Part shown: piece after piece, positions 14,906 through 22,032 of the stretch | How the letters are laid out: each line of letters opens with the position of its first letter | Numbering within the stretch: position 1 is the stretch's first letter | Source: Cellulomonas sp. Root930 | Lineage (GTDB): Bacteria > Actinomycetota > Actinomycetes > Actinomycetales > Cellulomonadaceae | NCBI GenBank assembly: GCA_001429255.1 | Contig: LMJI01000002.1 | Coordinates: 483,274-547,273, forward strand | DNA length: 64,000 nucleotides | Reading direction: 5' to 3' | Position numbers and translations under genes: made by a program | The notes under the pieces: generated by a model | The model's database searches: none | What the model was told of the DNA's origin: nothing | Seen by the model: the letters and a program-made list of their open reading frames with translations, nothing else

Positions 14906-16402
14906 GTGGTCGCATCAGAGATCGATCCCGACAGCGGTGGCTCGCACGCGGCGCCGGACGCCCTCACGCTCGGACGGCGGTTGCGTCACCTGCGCACGGC
15001 GAGGGGTCTCACGCTCGACGCCCTCGGGCGGCAGGTCGGCGTGACGCCGAGCCTGCTGTCCCTGTTCGAGAACGGACACCGCGAACCGCGCCTCGCCCTG
15101 CTGCGCACCCTGGCGGACGCGCTGGGGGTGACGGTCGCCGACCTCCTCGACGCCGAGCCGCCGTCGCGCCGGGCGGCCCTCGAGATCGCGCTCGACCGCG
15201 CGCAGCGCTCCCCGGGGTTCGAGCGGCTCTCGCTGCCGCCCGTGCGGCCGGGGCGGTCGTTGCCCCTGCCGGTGCTCGAGCACCTCGTCGGCCTGCACGC
15301 CGAGCTCGCCCGCCGCGACCTGGAGGCCGTCGCGACCCCCGAGGAGGCCCGCCGCGCGAACACGCAGATCCGCCTCGAGCGCCAGCAGCGCGACAACTAC
15401 CTGCCGGACATCGAGCGGCTCGCCGAGTCCATGGCCCGCAAGGCCGGGTACACCGCAGGCGCGCTGACGCACCGCGCGGTGTCGCGGATGGCCGAGCAGC
15501 TCGGGCTGGCGATCATCCACGTCGACGACCTGCCGAGCTCCACCCGGACCGTCACCGACCTCGAGCACGGCCGCGTCTACCTGCCGCCGGCGTCGACCCC
15601 CGGCGGCCACGGGCTGCGCTCGCTCGCGCTGCAGGCCATCGCGCACCGGGTGCTCGGGCACGAGCGGCCCACGTCGTACGACGACTTCCTGCGGCAGCGC
15701 ATGGAGACCACCTACTTCGCGTCCTGCTGCCTCATGCCCGAGACGGCCGCCGTGGAGCACCTCCAGCAGCACAAGAAGGAGAAGGACCTCGCGATCGAGG
15801 ACCTGCGCGACGCGTTCGGCGTCACGCACGAGGCCGCCGCGCAACGGTTCACCAGCCTGGTCACCCATCACCTCGGCATCCCCGTGCACTTCCTGCGGAT
15901 CGGCGGTGACGGTGCCATCTACCGCGCGTACGCCAACGACGGGCTGCCTCTGCCGACGGACGTGACGGGCGCGATCGAGGGCCAGCTGGTGTGCCGCAGC
16001 TGGGGGGTGCGGCGCGCGCTGACCCGGCGCGACCGCACGTCCGAGTCGTACCAGTACACCGACACCCCGGCCGGGACGTTCTGGTGCTCGACGCAGACGG
16101 GGTCCGGCACCACCGGGCAGATGGCGCTCACGGTCGGCGTCCCCTTCGCGTCCGCGACGTGGTTCCGCGGCCGGGACACACAGGAGCGCCACCAGTCGAC
16201 CTGCCCGGACGAGGCCTGCTGCCGTCGTCCACCGGCATCCGCGGCGGCGCGCTGGCAAGACGCGTCGTGGCCCAGCGCGCGGATCCACCAGCAGGTGTTC
16301 ACCGCGCTGCCCACGGGGGCGTTCCCGGGCGTGGACGCCCGCGAGGTGTACGCGTTCCTGGACCGGCACGTCCCGCAGCGAGCGACCGAGGACCGGGCCT
16401 GA
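14906..16402 (+). CDS. RamB/ScfR-type transcriptional regulator (XRE family)
   Basis: 498 residues. N-terminal XRE helix-turn-helix (about 22-85: LGRRLRHLRTARGLTLDALG, then VTPSLLSLFENGHREPRL), central IrrE/ImmA-like domain and C-terminal ScfR domain with a cysteine cluster (STCPDEACCRR). This is the architecture of RamB, PrpR and MsrR, which sense short-chain acyl-CoA and control acetate, propionate and glyoxylate genes. The ImmA-like part reads IAHRVLGHERP in place of a full HExxH, so it is probably not a peptidase. Divergent from pckG, a sensible target. Confidence 0.9.
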   Translation: MVASEIDPDSGGSHAAPDALTLGRRLRHLRTARGLTLDALGRQVGVTPSLLSLFENGHREPRLALLRTLADALGVTVADLLDAEPPSRRAALEIALDRAQRSPGFERLSLPPVRPGRSLPLPVLEHLVGLHAELARRDLEAVATPEEARRANTQIRLERQQRDNYLPDIERLAESMARKAGYTAGALTHRAVSRMAEQLGLAIIHVDDLPSSTRTVTDLEHGRVYLPPASTPGGHGLRSLALQAIAHRVLGHERPTSYDDFLRQRMETTYFASCCLMPETAAVEHLQQHKKEKDLAIEDLRDAFGVTHEAAAQRFTSLVTHHLGIPVHFLRIGGDGAIYRAYANDGLPLPTDVTGAIEGQLVCRSWGVRRALTRRDRTSESYQYTDTPAGTFWCSTQTGSGTTGQMALTVGVPFASATWFRGRDTQERHQSTCPDEACCRRPPASAAARWQDASWPSARIHQQVFTALPTGAFPGVDAREVYAFLDRHVPQRATEDRA

Positions 16403-16406
16403 TCGC

Positions 16407-16811
16407 TCAGGCTTGACCGCTCAGGAGGCGCAGCGTGTCGTCGCGCGGCAGGTCGAACCACACCGTCTTCCCGTCCGCACCCCTCAGGTCACAGCCCCAC
16501 CGGGTCGCGTAGGTATCGACGAGCCTCATGCCGTGGCCACCCACGGCGGCGGGGTCGACGGCGCGGAGCCGGGGCGGGCTGGAGCTCTCGTCGTCGACCT
16601 CGACGCGCACCTGACCGTCGACGTCGCGCACACGGATCGTGACGTCGCCGGACGCAGGCCCGTGCTGGACCGCGTTGGTGATCAGCTCGCTGCTCAGCAG
16701 CTGGAGGAGGGGCGCGTCGATGGCCACCAGGCCGCCGAGCAGCGCCTCGGCGTCGATCCAGTCCCGTGCTGCCGCGATGGACGCACGCCCTGCGACGAAG
16801 TGGAGAGCCAT
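16407..16811 (-). CDS. ATP-binding protein of the RsbW/SpoIIAB (anti-sigma kinase) type
   Basis: 134 residues forming a single GHKL ATPase domain. N-box ELITNAVQHG, G1-like VEVDDESSSPPR and G2 GGHGMRLVDTYATRWG are visible, followed by KTVWFDLP. ATG 16811 has CCGGAGC 6 bases upstream. Small HATPase proteins of this type usually phosphorylate anti-sigma antagonists or act as orphan regulators in actinobacteria; no sigma factor or antagonist is adjacent, so the partner is unknown. It converges with the RamB-like gene with only 4 bases between stops. Confidence 0.87.
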   Translation of the reverse strand: MALHFVAGRASIAAARDWIDAEALLGGLVAIDAPLLQLLSSELITNAVQHGPASGDVTIRVRDVDGQVRVEVDDESSSPPRLRAVDPAAVGGHGMRLVDTYATRWGCDLRGADGKTVWFDLPRDDTLRLLSGQA

Positions 16812-16946
16812 GGTGCTCCGGGTTCGCGTGTCATTGATGAGCTCGAGGCGATGATCGCGCCGTGCTTCCCCACGCCTGGCCATCATCTCCCAGGTCGGGC
16901 CGGACCGCAGGGGCGGAGGCCCCCGCGGCCGAGACGACGGCGCGAC

Positions 16947-17810
16947 CTAGGCCGACAGAGGACCGACCAGGTCGGCGCTGAGCTGCCAGAGCCGGGTCGC
17001 GGCATCCTCGTCGTAGCTCTGCGCGGACGATCTCTTGGGCTTGCTGTTGGCGAAGAAGAGGCCGGTGACGTGTGCGAGCTCCGGGGCCGACGCCAGGTGG
17101 ATCGACGTGACTGCGCCCTGCGCGGGAGTCCGCATGAACGGCCGGACCAGGGGAACGAGTGCGCGCTGGACGCGACCGGGGTCGTCCGCGCCGAAGGAGG
17201 TGCTGACCACGCCGGGGTGGAGGGCGTTGGCGGTGACCTCGGTGCCCCGGAGCTTCCGGGCCAATGCGTAGGTGAACATGACGTTCGCGAGCTTGGACTG
17301 GTTGTAGGCGCGCGAGCCCGAGTAGGACCGCTCGCCCTGGAGGTCGTCGAAGGCGATCCGGCCCTGGGCCTGCGCGTTCGAGGAGACGGTGACGATGCGG
17401 GCCGGGGCTGTCTGCGCGAGCCGGTCCAGGAGGAGGTTCGTCAGCAGGAAGGGCGCCAGGTGATTGAGCGCGAAGGTGCGCTCGAGTCCGTCGGCCGTGA
17501 CGTGCCTGGTGTTCCAGTAGCCCCCGACGTTGTTGACCAGCACGTCGAGCCGAGGGCAGGCGCGCAGCACGTCGTCGGCGAGCTGCCGCACCTGCTCCTG
17601 CGACGACAGGTCCGCGACGAACACGTCTGCCAGACCACCGGAGGCGCGGATCCCTCGCGCCACCTCCTCGGCGCGCTCGCGACTGCGGCCGGTCACCGCG
17701 ACGCGGGCACCGAGCGCGGCGAGGCCGACTGCCGTCGCCCTGCCGATGCCCGAGGTCGCGCCGGTCACGAGCACGGTCGTACCGGCCATCGGGCCGCGGA
17801 TCGCATCCAT
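16947..17810 (-). CDS. Short-chain dehydrogenase/reductase (retinol dehydrogenase-like)
   Basis: 287 residues. Cofactor motif TGATSGIG at about 16-23, NNVGG in the central region, and the catalytic tetrad with YNQSK. The SDR subfamily with a long C-terminal part resembles light-dependent protochlorophyllide reductase and retinol dehydrogenase-like oxidoreductases. ATG 17810 is preceded by CAGGAG. It is the last gene of a run transcribed leftward from the operator at 20179-20225: membrane proteins, epimerase, then this SDR, with 15 bases after the epimerase stop. Substrate unknown. Confidence 0.9.
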   Translation of the reverse strand: MDAIRGPMAGTTVLVTGATSGIGRATAVGLAALGARVAVTGRSRERAEEVARGIRASGGLADVFVADLSSQEQVRQLADDVLRACPRLDVLVNNVGGYWNTRHVTADGLERTFALNHLAPFLLTNLLLDRLAQTAPARIVTVSSNAQAQGRIAFDDLQGERSYSGSRAYNQSKLANVMFTYALARKLRGTEVTANALHPGVVSTSFGADDPGRVQRALVPLVRPFMRTPAQGAVTSIHLASAPELAHVTGLFFANSKPKRSSAQSYDEDAATRLWQLSADLVGPLSA

Positions 17811-17825
17811 CGTGGTTCTCCTGGG

Positions 17826-18761
17826 TCAGGGGTGGTAGCTGGTGAGGGTGGCAGCGAGGGCGTCGTCGAGCGGGGTCGCGCGAGCGCCGAGCGTGGTGAC
17901 GATCTGGGTGCTGTCGACGATGAACGGCTCGTCGAACTGGTACTGCATCTCGAGCAGCTCGCGCACCGTGGGGTTGGTCAGGGCCAGGCCGCGGAGCACG
18001 AGCGGGGGTACCCGGCGCAGCCTCGTGCGGTGCCCGGCCAGCCGGTAGACGGTCTCGACGAGCTGCCGTGTGGTGCGGGTGTGCGGGTCGTTGGGCAGGT
18101 GCCAGACCCGGCCGGGCGCGTCGGGGTGCTCCCCGAGGAGGGCGAGGCCCTCGCCGATGTCGGGGATGTAGGTGTAGGTGTGCGGCTGGTCCGGGTCGCC
18201 CAGCACGGTGGCGGTCCTCCCGCGCGATGCCGCCGGGAAGACGCGGTCGCCGAGGTTGGACTGCGCACCGCCGCCGGGGCCGAAGTAGTCCGACGCTCGG
18301 CCGATCGCCACCTGCACGCGTCCGTCGCGGTGGGCCGCGAGGAGGTCTCGTGCCATCGCGCCGCGCAGCCGGCCCTTGGTGGTGTGCGCGGCGTACGGGC
18401 GGTCCTCGGTCAGGGGGTGACCGTCGGGACGTCCGTACATGTAGACGTTCTCCATGCTGACCAGGCGCGCTCCCGCGGCTTGCGCACCGGCCAGCACGCC
18501 GGCCTGCAACGCGGGGAACTGCGCGGTCCACTCGGCGTACGGCGGGTTGAGGGCCTGGTACACGACGGCGGCGCCGGCGGTGACGGCGGTGCAGAACGCG
18601 GGGTCGCGGGCGTCGCCGGCGACGACCTCGACGTCGTCGGGGACGCGCGCGTGGCCGGAGCGGTTGACGAGTCGGACCGTCTCGCCGCGGCGGCGCAGGG
18701 CGTGGAGTGTGGCCATGCCGATGGCGCCGGTGCCGAAGACGACGTGCCGCGCCGCGGTCAT
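17826..18761 (-). CDS. NAD-dependent epimerase/dehydratase family protein
   Basis: 311 residues starting MTAARHVVFGTGAIGMATLH, which contains an atypical but usable Rossmann glycine motif (GTGAIG). Downstream are VNRSG, a strand with Asp-Ala-Arg-Asp (GDARDP), VYQALNPPY and ENVYMYG, a layout seen in atypical extended SDR proteins of the NAD(P)H-binding/epimerase type. The YxxxK motif is not clear. Start ATG 18761 overlaps the upstream membrane-protein stop by 4 bases (ATGA). Function unknown; part of the TetR-linked operon. Confidence 0.83.
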   Translation of the reverse strand: MTAARHVVFGTGAIGMATLHALRRRGETVRLVNRSGHARVPDDVEVVAGDARDPAFCTAVTAGAAVVYQALNPPYAEWTAQFPALQAGVLAGAQAAGARLVSMENVYMYGRPDGHPLTEDRPYAAHTTKGRLRGAMARDLLAAHRDGRVQVAIGRASDYFGPGGGAQSNLGDRVFPAASRGRTATVLGDPDQPHTYTYIPDIGEGLALLGEHPDAPGRVWHLPNDPHTRTTRQLVETVYRLAGHRTRLRRVPPLVLRGLALTNPTVRELLEMQYQFDEPFIVDSTQIVTTLGARATPLDDALAATLTSYHP

Positions 18762-19354
18762 GACGCCACGTCCAGGGGGACGGGGGTGGGCGCGGGGGCG
18801 AGGACGGCGTGCGTGGGCACGAGGCGCGCGAGCAGCAGCCCGGAGAGGGCCGAGACGGTCACGGCCCCGTAGGCGCCGAACACGGTGAACTGCTCGTGGA
18901 CGCCGATCCCGCCCAGCGTGGTGACGGACCACCCCAACGCCCAGAGAGCAGGCATCGCCGCAGCCCACAGCGAGCGAGCAGGCGTCCGGGCGGGCAGTGC
19001 CAGGGCCTGCAACGGGCCCAGGACCGCGCCCGTCAGAGCGCCCATGAGCGCGAGGTCGGGCAGGGACGTGCGGTAGCCGACGATCGTCGCGCCCAGGAGG
19101 AGGCCCAGGCCCGTGCCGAGCGCGGTCGCCGGGATCCAGCGCCGCGGATCCAGACGGCGACGGCTCACGAGCGCTTGGGCGGCGCCGATGACGACGCCGG
19201 CGACGGTCCCGCCCACCAGGGCGGCGACCGGGCTGTCGACGCGGCCGGCTGCTGCGGTCCCCGCGACACCCGCGACCGGGAAGGCGAGGAACCCTGCGAA
19301 CCAGGTCCACCAGGTGCGGGTGACGGTCGACCGGGACGGCTGGGACACGGACAT
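18758..19354 (-). CDS. Membrane protein, 198 residues
   Basis: Five or six hydrophobic segments from WWTWFAGFLAFPVAGVAGTAA to the C-terminus, with glycine-rich helices. ATG 19354 was chosen for its CAGGAG 8 bases upstream. ATG 19408 would add 18 residues and give a 4-base ATGA overlap with the preceding gene, so it is a real alternative. No family recognised with confidence. Coupled on both sides to other genes of the same operon. Confidence 0.75.
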   Translation of the reverse strand: MSVSQPSRSTVTRTWWTWFAGFLAFPVAGVAGTAAAGRVDSPVAALVGGTVAGVVIGAAQALVSRRRLDPRRWIPATALGTGLGLLLGATIVGYRTSLPDLALMGALTGAVLGPLQALALPARTPARSLWAAAMPALWALGWSVTTLGGIGVHEQFTVFGAYGAVTVSALSGLLLARLVPTHAVLAPAPTPVPLDVAS

Positions 19355-19404
19355 GGTGCGTCTCCTGGAGGCTGGTGGTGCCGAGGGATGTGCGGTGGTG
19401 GAGG

Positions 19405-20163
19405 TCATGCGCGGGCGGTCGCGTGGGCCAGGACGCGTGGCGGCGTCGTCGTCGAGCGTGCGCGGGAGACGAGCAGGGTGACCCCGAGCGCGGCGACCCA
19501 CAGCCCCCAGCCGGTGCTGCCGAGCAGGCCGGCGAGGTCCACGACCGGGAAGCCGGGGAGCGCGGTCGCGAGGATGTCGCCCTGGTTGAGCAGGTAGGCC
19601 GCACTGACGACCAGCCCCGAGACCCCCAGCCAGCGGGGCAGTGCCTGGGTGCGCAGGATGATCACGCACACGATCACCGACCAGGCGATGACGAGCAGCT
19701 GGCCCAGGTGCTCGCCGAGCAGCGCCCCGCCGAACTGGTGCTGGGCGGTCCACGCGGCGTCGACCGCGGCCTTGGTGATGGCGTCGCCTCCGACGTAGGC
19801 GTCGGCGAGGGGCGGCACGACGAACACCCAGCGCAGGAACCCGATCAGGGACAGCAGGACGGAGGCCGCGCCGAGGTAGGTGCCCACGCGCAGGGCGGGG
19901 TCGTCACGTCGCCCCAGCGCCGCGGGGAGCAGCAGGACCGGGACGAGCAGGATCGCGTACGTCCACGCCGTGGCGAACCACGTCCACACCAGGCTCGGAC
20001 CGCCTGCGACGAACGCCGGCAGGACGACCGCGGCCGGCTCGCGCAGGATGTCCGGCCACTCGAAGGACGAGGACAGCACGCTGGCTGCCGTCCCGAACGC
20101 GAGTGCTCCGAGCACGAACAACCCGCCGGTGATCCGGCGGAGCCCGACGGTTGTGCTGGTCAT
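19405..20163 (-). CDS. DUF4386-like membrane protein
   Basis: 252 residues with about six membrane helices. Segments RRITGGLFVLGALAFGTAAS near the start and RTQALPRWLGVSGLVVSAAY toward the end match the general pattern of DUF4386 proteins, whose function is unknown. ATG 20163 sits at better spacing from AAAGGGG than the adjacent ATG 20166. First gene of the leftward operon and adjacent to the palindromic operator shared with the divergent TetR gene, so it is the likely repressed target. Confidence 0.75.
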   Translation of the reverse strand: MTSTTVGLRRITGGLFVLGALAFGTAASVLSSSFEWPDILREPAAVVLPAFVAGGPSLVWTWFATAWTYAILLVPVLLLPAALGRRDDPALRVGTYLGAASVLLSLIGFLRWVFVVPPLADAYVGGDAITKAAVDAAWTAQHQFGGALLGEHLGQLLVIAWSVIVCVIILRTQALPRWLGVSGLVVSAAYLLNQGDILATALPGFPVVDLAGLLGSTGWGLWVAALGVTLLVSRARSTTTPPRVLAHATARA

Positions 20164-20178
20164 CATGTTCCCCTTTCT

Positions 20179-20225
20179 GCACGCCGTACAGTATTTGTAC
20201 GGTGTGCAAACAGTGTACGGTGTGC
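20179..20225. promoter_or_regulatory. TetR-type operator with three half-sites
   Basis: GCACGCCGTACA (20179-20190) and TGTACGGTGTGC (20196-20207) form an imperfect 12-bp inverted repeat with a 5-base centre and a single mismatch. The right half-site TGTACGGTGTGC is repeated at 20214-20225. The block fills the 93-base divergent region between the membrane-protein operon and the TetR gene, where it can control both. Confidence 0.75.
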
Positions 20226-20256
20226 AACAGGAAGTCAAGAGGCGAGAGGAACCCCG

Positions 20257-20937
20257 ATGTCCGCAGCACCCACGCCAGGTCGGACGGGGCCGCGACGCGC
20301 CCTCACCCAGGACCAGATCGTGTCCGCCGCGCTGACCCTGCTCGACGCGAGCGGCCCGTCCGCGGCGTCGATCCGGGGTATCGCGGCCAAGGTCGGCGTG
20401 GCACCGAACGCGGTCTACACGTACTTCCCGGACAAGGCCGCCGTCGTCAAGGGTGTCGTCGAGCGCCTCCTCGGCGAGGTCGACCACACCGCGTCCGGTG
20501 ACGACGCCGGCTCGTGGCGCGACCGCGTGGCCGCCCTGGCCGTGGAGCTGCGCCGCGCGCTCCTGGCGCACCCCGGCGCGGTCCCCTTGATGATCGGTGG
20601 TCCGATGGACGGACCCCACGCGCTCGCCCTGAACGAGCGCCTGCTCGAGCTGCTCGCCGACGCCGGCCTGGACCCCGCCGACGCCGCACGTGCTGCCTAC
20701 CTGCTGATCGTCTACGCCTTCGGATCGATCGCGATGGAGGTGGCCGACCAGCACGGGGTCGCACCGATGCCGCCCGAGCAGGACCGCATCGCCGCCCGCC
20801 TGGACGCCTTCGCAGCGATCCCGGCGACGCACCTGCCCCGCACGGCGGCCGCCGCCTCCGTGATGGCCGGCTACGTCTCCGAGGCCCAGTACGTCTGGGG
20901 GCTCCACCGGGTCCTCGACGGGATCAGTCCGGGGTAG
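20257..20937 (+). CDS. TetR family transcriptional regulator
   Basis: 226 residues. The N-terminal TetR DNA-binding domain spans about 17-65 (LTQDQIVSAALTLLDASG, IRGIAAKVGVAPNAVYTYFP). The C-terminal domain resembles the TetR_C tetracycline-repressor class. ATG 20257 has GAGAGGA upstream. It diverges from a five-gene leftward operon across a clear palindrome, so local repression of that operon and of itself is the natural reading. Its 3' end overlaps the convergent gene at 20924 by 14 bases. Confidence 0.93.
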   Translation: MSAAPTPGRTGPRRALTQDQIVSAALTLLDASGPSAASIRGIAAKVGVAPNAVYTYFPDKAAVVKGVVERLLGEVDHTASGDDAGSWRDRVAALAVELRRALLAHPGAVPLMIGGPMDGPHALALNERLLELLADAGLDPADAARAAYLLIVYAFGSIAMEVADQHGVAPMPPEQDRIAARLDAFAAIPATHLPRTAAAASVMAGYVSEAQYVWGLHRVLDGISPG

Positions 20938-21226
20938 CTGCTGAGCCGCCGCCACCCGGCCCCCGCACGGGATCGACGATCCCGACGGAGACCAGGGTGA
21001 CGCCCAGGTCGCGGATCCTGGCCAGCAGCCCGTGGAGCTCGGCCTGGTCGGCGACGACGCCGGTGAGGCTCGTCGCCCCGTCGTCGTCGTGGGTCAGGGT
21101 CAGGCCGCCCAGCGAGGGCGCCCAGTGGGGGTCCAGGTGTCCCGTGACCCGCAGCGTGTAGACGACGGCCGCACCCGCCCGGTCGGTCGTGCCGACCGGG
21201 CGGGCGGGCTGGGGGTGGACCGTCAC
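20924..21226 (-). CDS. Small hypothetical protein, 100 residues
   Basis: Begins at GTG 21226, overlapping the stop of the upstream membrane-protein gene by 4 bases (GTGA), which fixes the start. Core: VVYTLRVTGHLDPHWAPSLG and DDGATSLTGVVADQAELHG, ending with a region like LLARIRDLGVTLVSV. The TGHLDxHW...ADQAxLHG pattern recurs in small actinobacterial proteins of unknown role. It sits downstream of a membrane protein and is probably co-expressed with it. Confidence 0.75.
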   Translation of the reverse strand: MTVHPQPARPVGTTDRAGAAVVYTLRVTGHLDPHWAPSLGGLTLTHDDDGATSLTGVVADQAELHGLLARIRDLGVTLVSVGIVDPVRGPGGGGSAATPD

Positions 21227-21912
21227 CTGGCGCCGGCCGCGTCGAGCTGCGCGCCCACCGGGGCGAGCGTCGCCGGCCCTGTCGACGTGCGCTGGTCGCG
21301 CCACAGCGAGTAGCCGAGGGCCACGAGCGCGATGCCGTCGGGGATGGCGAACAGCCGCTGGTTGACCTGGGGGAGCAGGGGGATGGCGAGGGTGGCCACC
21401 GTGCTGACGGCGAGGAGCACCGAGGCCCAGCGGGCGAGGACGTTCGCGCGGTAGAGCGCGATGCCGAAGAGGAGGCCGCCGACGACGTAGCCGAAGGCGC
21501 CGAGCAGGTTGAGGGTCATGAACGAGCCGACGTCACCGGTCGGGGAGCCCCCGGTGGCGATGGCGAGGATGTCGTTGACGTAGCCCGGCGTGCTGTGCGC
21601 GATGGCCGGCAGGACGACCAGGCCGATGACCTCCGAGCACATGATGACCAGGTAGCCGCCGGCCGCGACGAGGTAGCCGACCAGGCCGAGGACGCCGATC
21701 TGCCTCACCTGGCGCAGGTACATGCCGGTGATCCCGGCGAGCGCCAGGACGGCCATGAGCACCTTCATGCTCTGGCGGACGTGCCACTCGGTCGTCGTGA
21801 CGAAGTCGGCGTCGAGCTGCGGGTGGTCGATCTGGACGGTGATGAACAGCAGTCCCGCGGCGACGGCCGCGAGGCCGGCCGCCCGGGTGAGCGTCGAGGT
21901 GGTGATGGACAT
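21223..21912 (-). CDS. Membrane protein, DUF4386-like or related, 229 residues
   Basis: Six hydrophobic segments, starting with RAAGLAAVAAGLLFITVQI and ending IPDGIALVALGYSLW. The segment YVVGGLLFGIALYRANVLARW corresponds to the conserved penultimate loop of DUF4386-type proteins. ATG 21912 has CAGGGAG upstream. It forms a two-gene unit with the small protein at 20924. A palindrome at 21995-22005 lies about 85 bases upstream. Role unknown. Confidence 0.75.
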   Translation of the reverse strand: MSITTSTLTRAAGLAAVAAGLLFITVQIDHPQLDADFVTTTEWHVRQSMKVLMAVLALAGITGMYLRQVRQIGVLGLVGYLVAAGGYLVIMCSEVIGLVVLPAIAHSTPGYVNDILAIATGGSPTGDVGSFMTLNLLGAFGYVVGGLLFGIALYRANVLARWASVLLAVSTVATLAIPLLPQVNQRLFAIPDGIALVALGYSLWRDQRTSTGPATLAPVGAQLDAAGAR

Positions 21913-21994
21913 GTCCGGCTCCCTGGTTCGGGTCCGTGGCGGGGCGCCGCGGCACGACCTGAACGTAGGAACCGGGCTGGTGGTCAGGCATCAC

Positions 21995-22005
21995 CACCTG
22001 AGGTG
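21995..22005. promoter_or_regulatory. Palindrome upstream of the 21912 membrane gene
   Basis: CACCT-G-AGGTG is a perfect 11-base palindrome. It overlaps a second inverted repeat, GGTGGT (21979-21984) with ACCACC (21993-21998). Possible operator, perhaps for the neighbouring LuxR-type regulator, but untested. Confidence 0.35.
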
Positions 22006-22032
22006 AGAGGCGATGTGATGCCGCCGGTCCGG

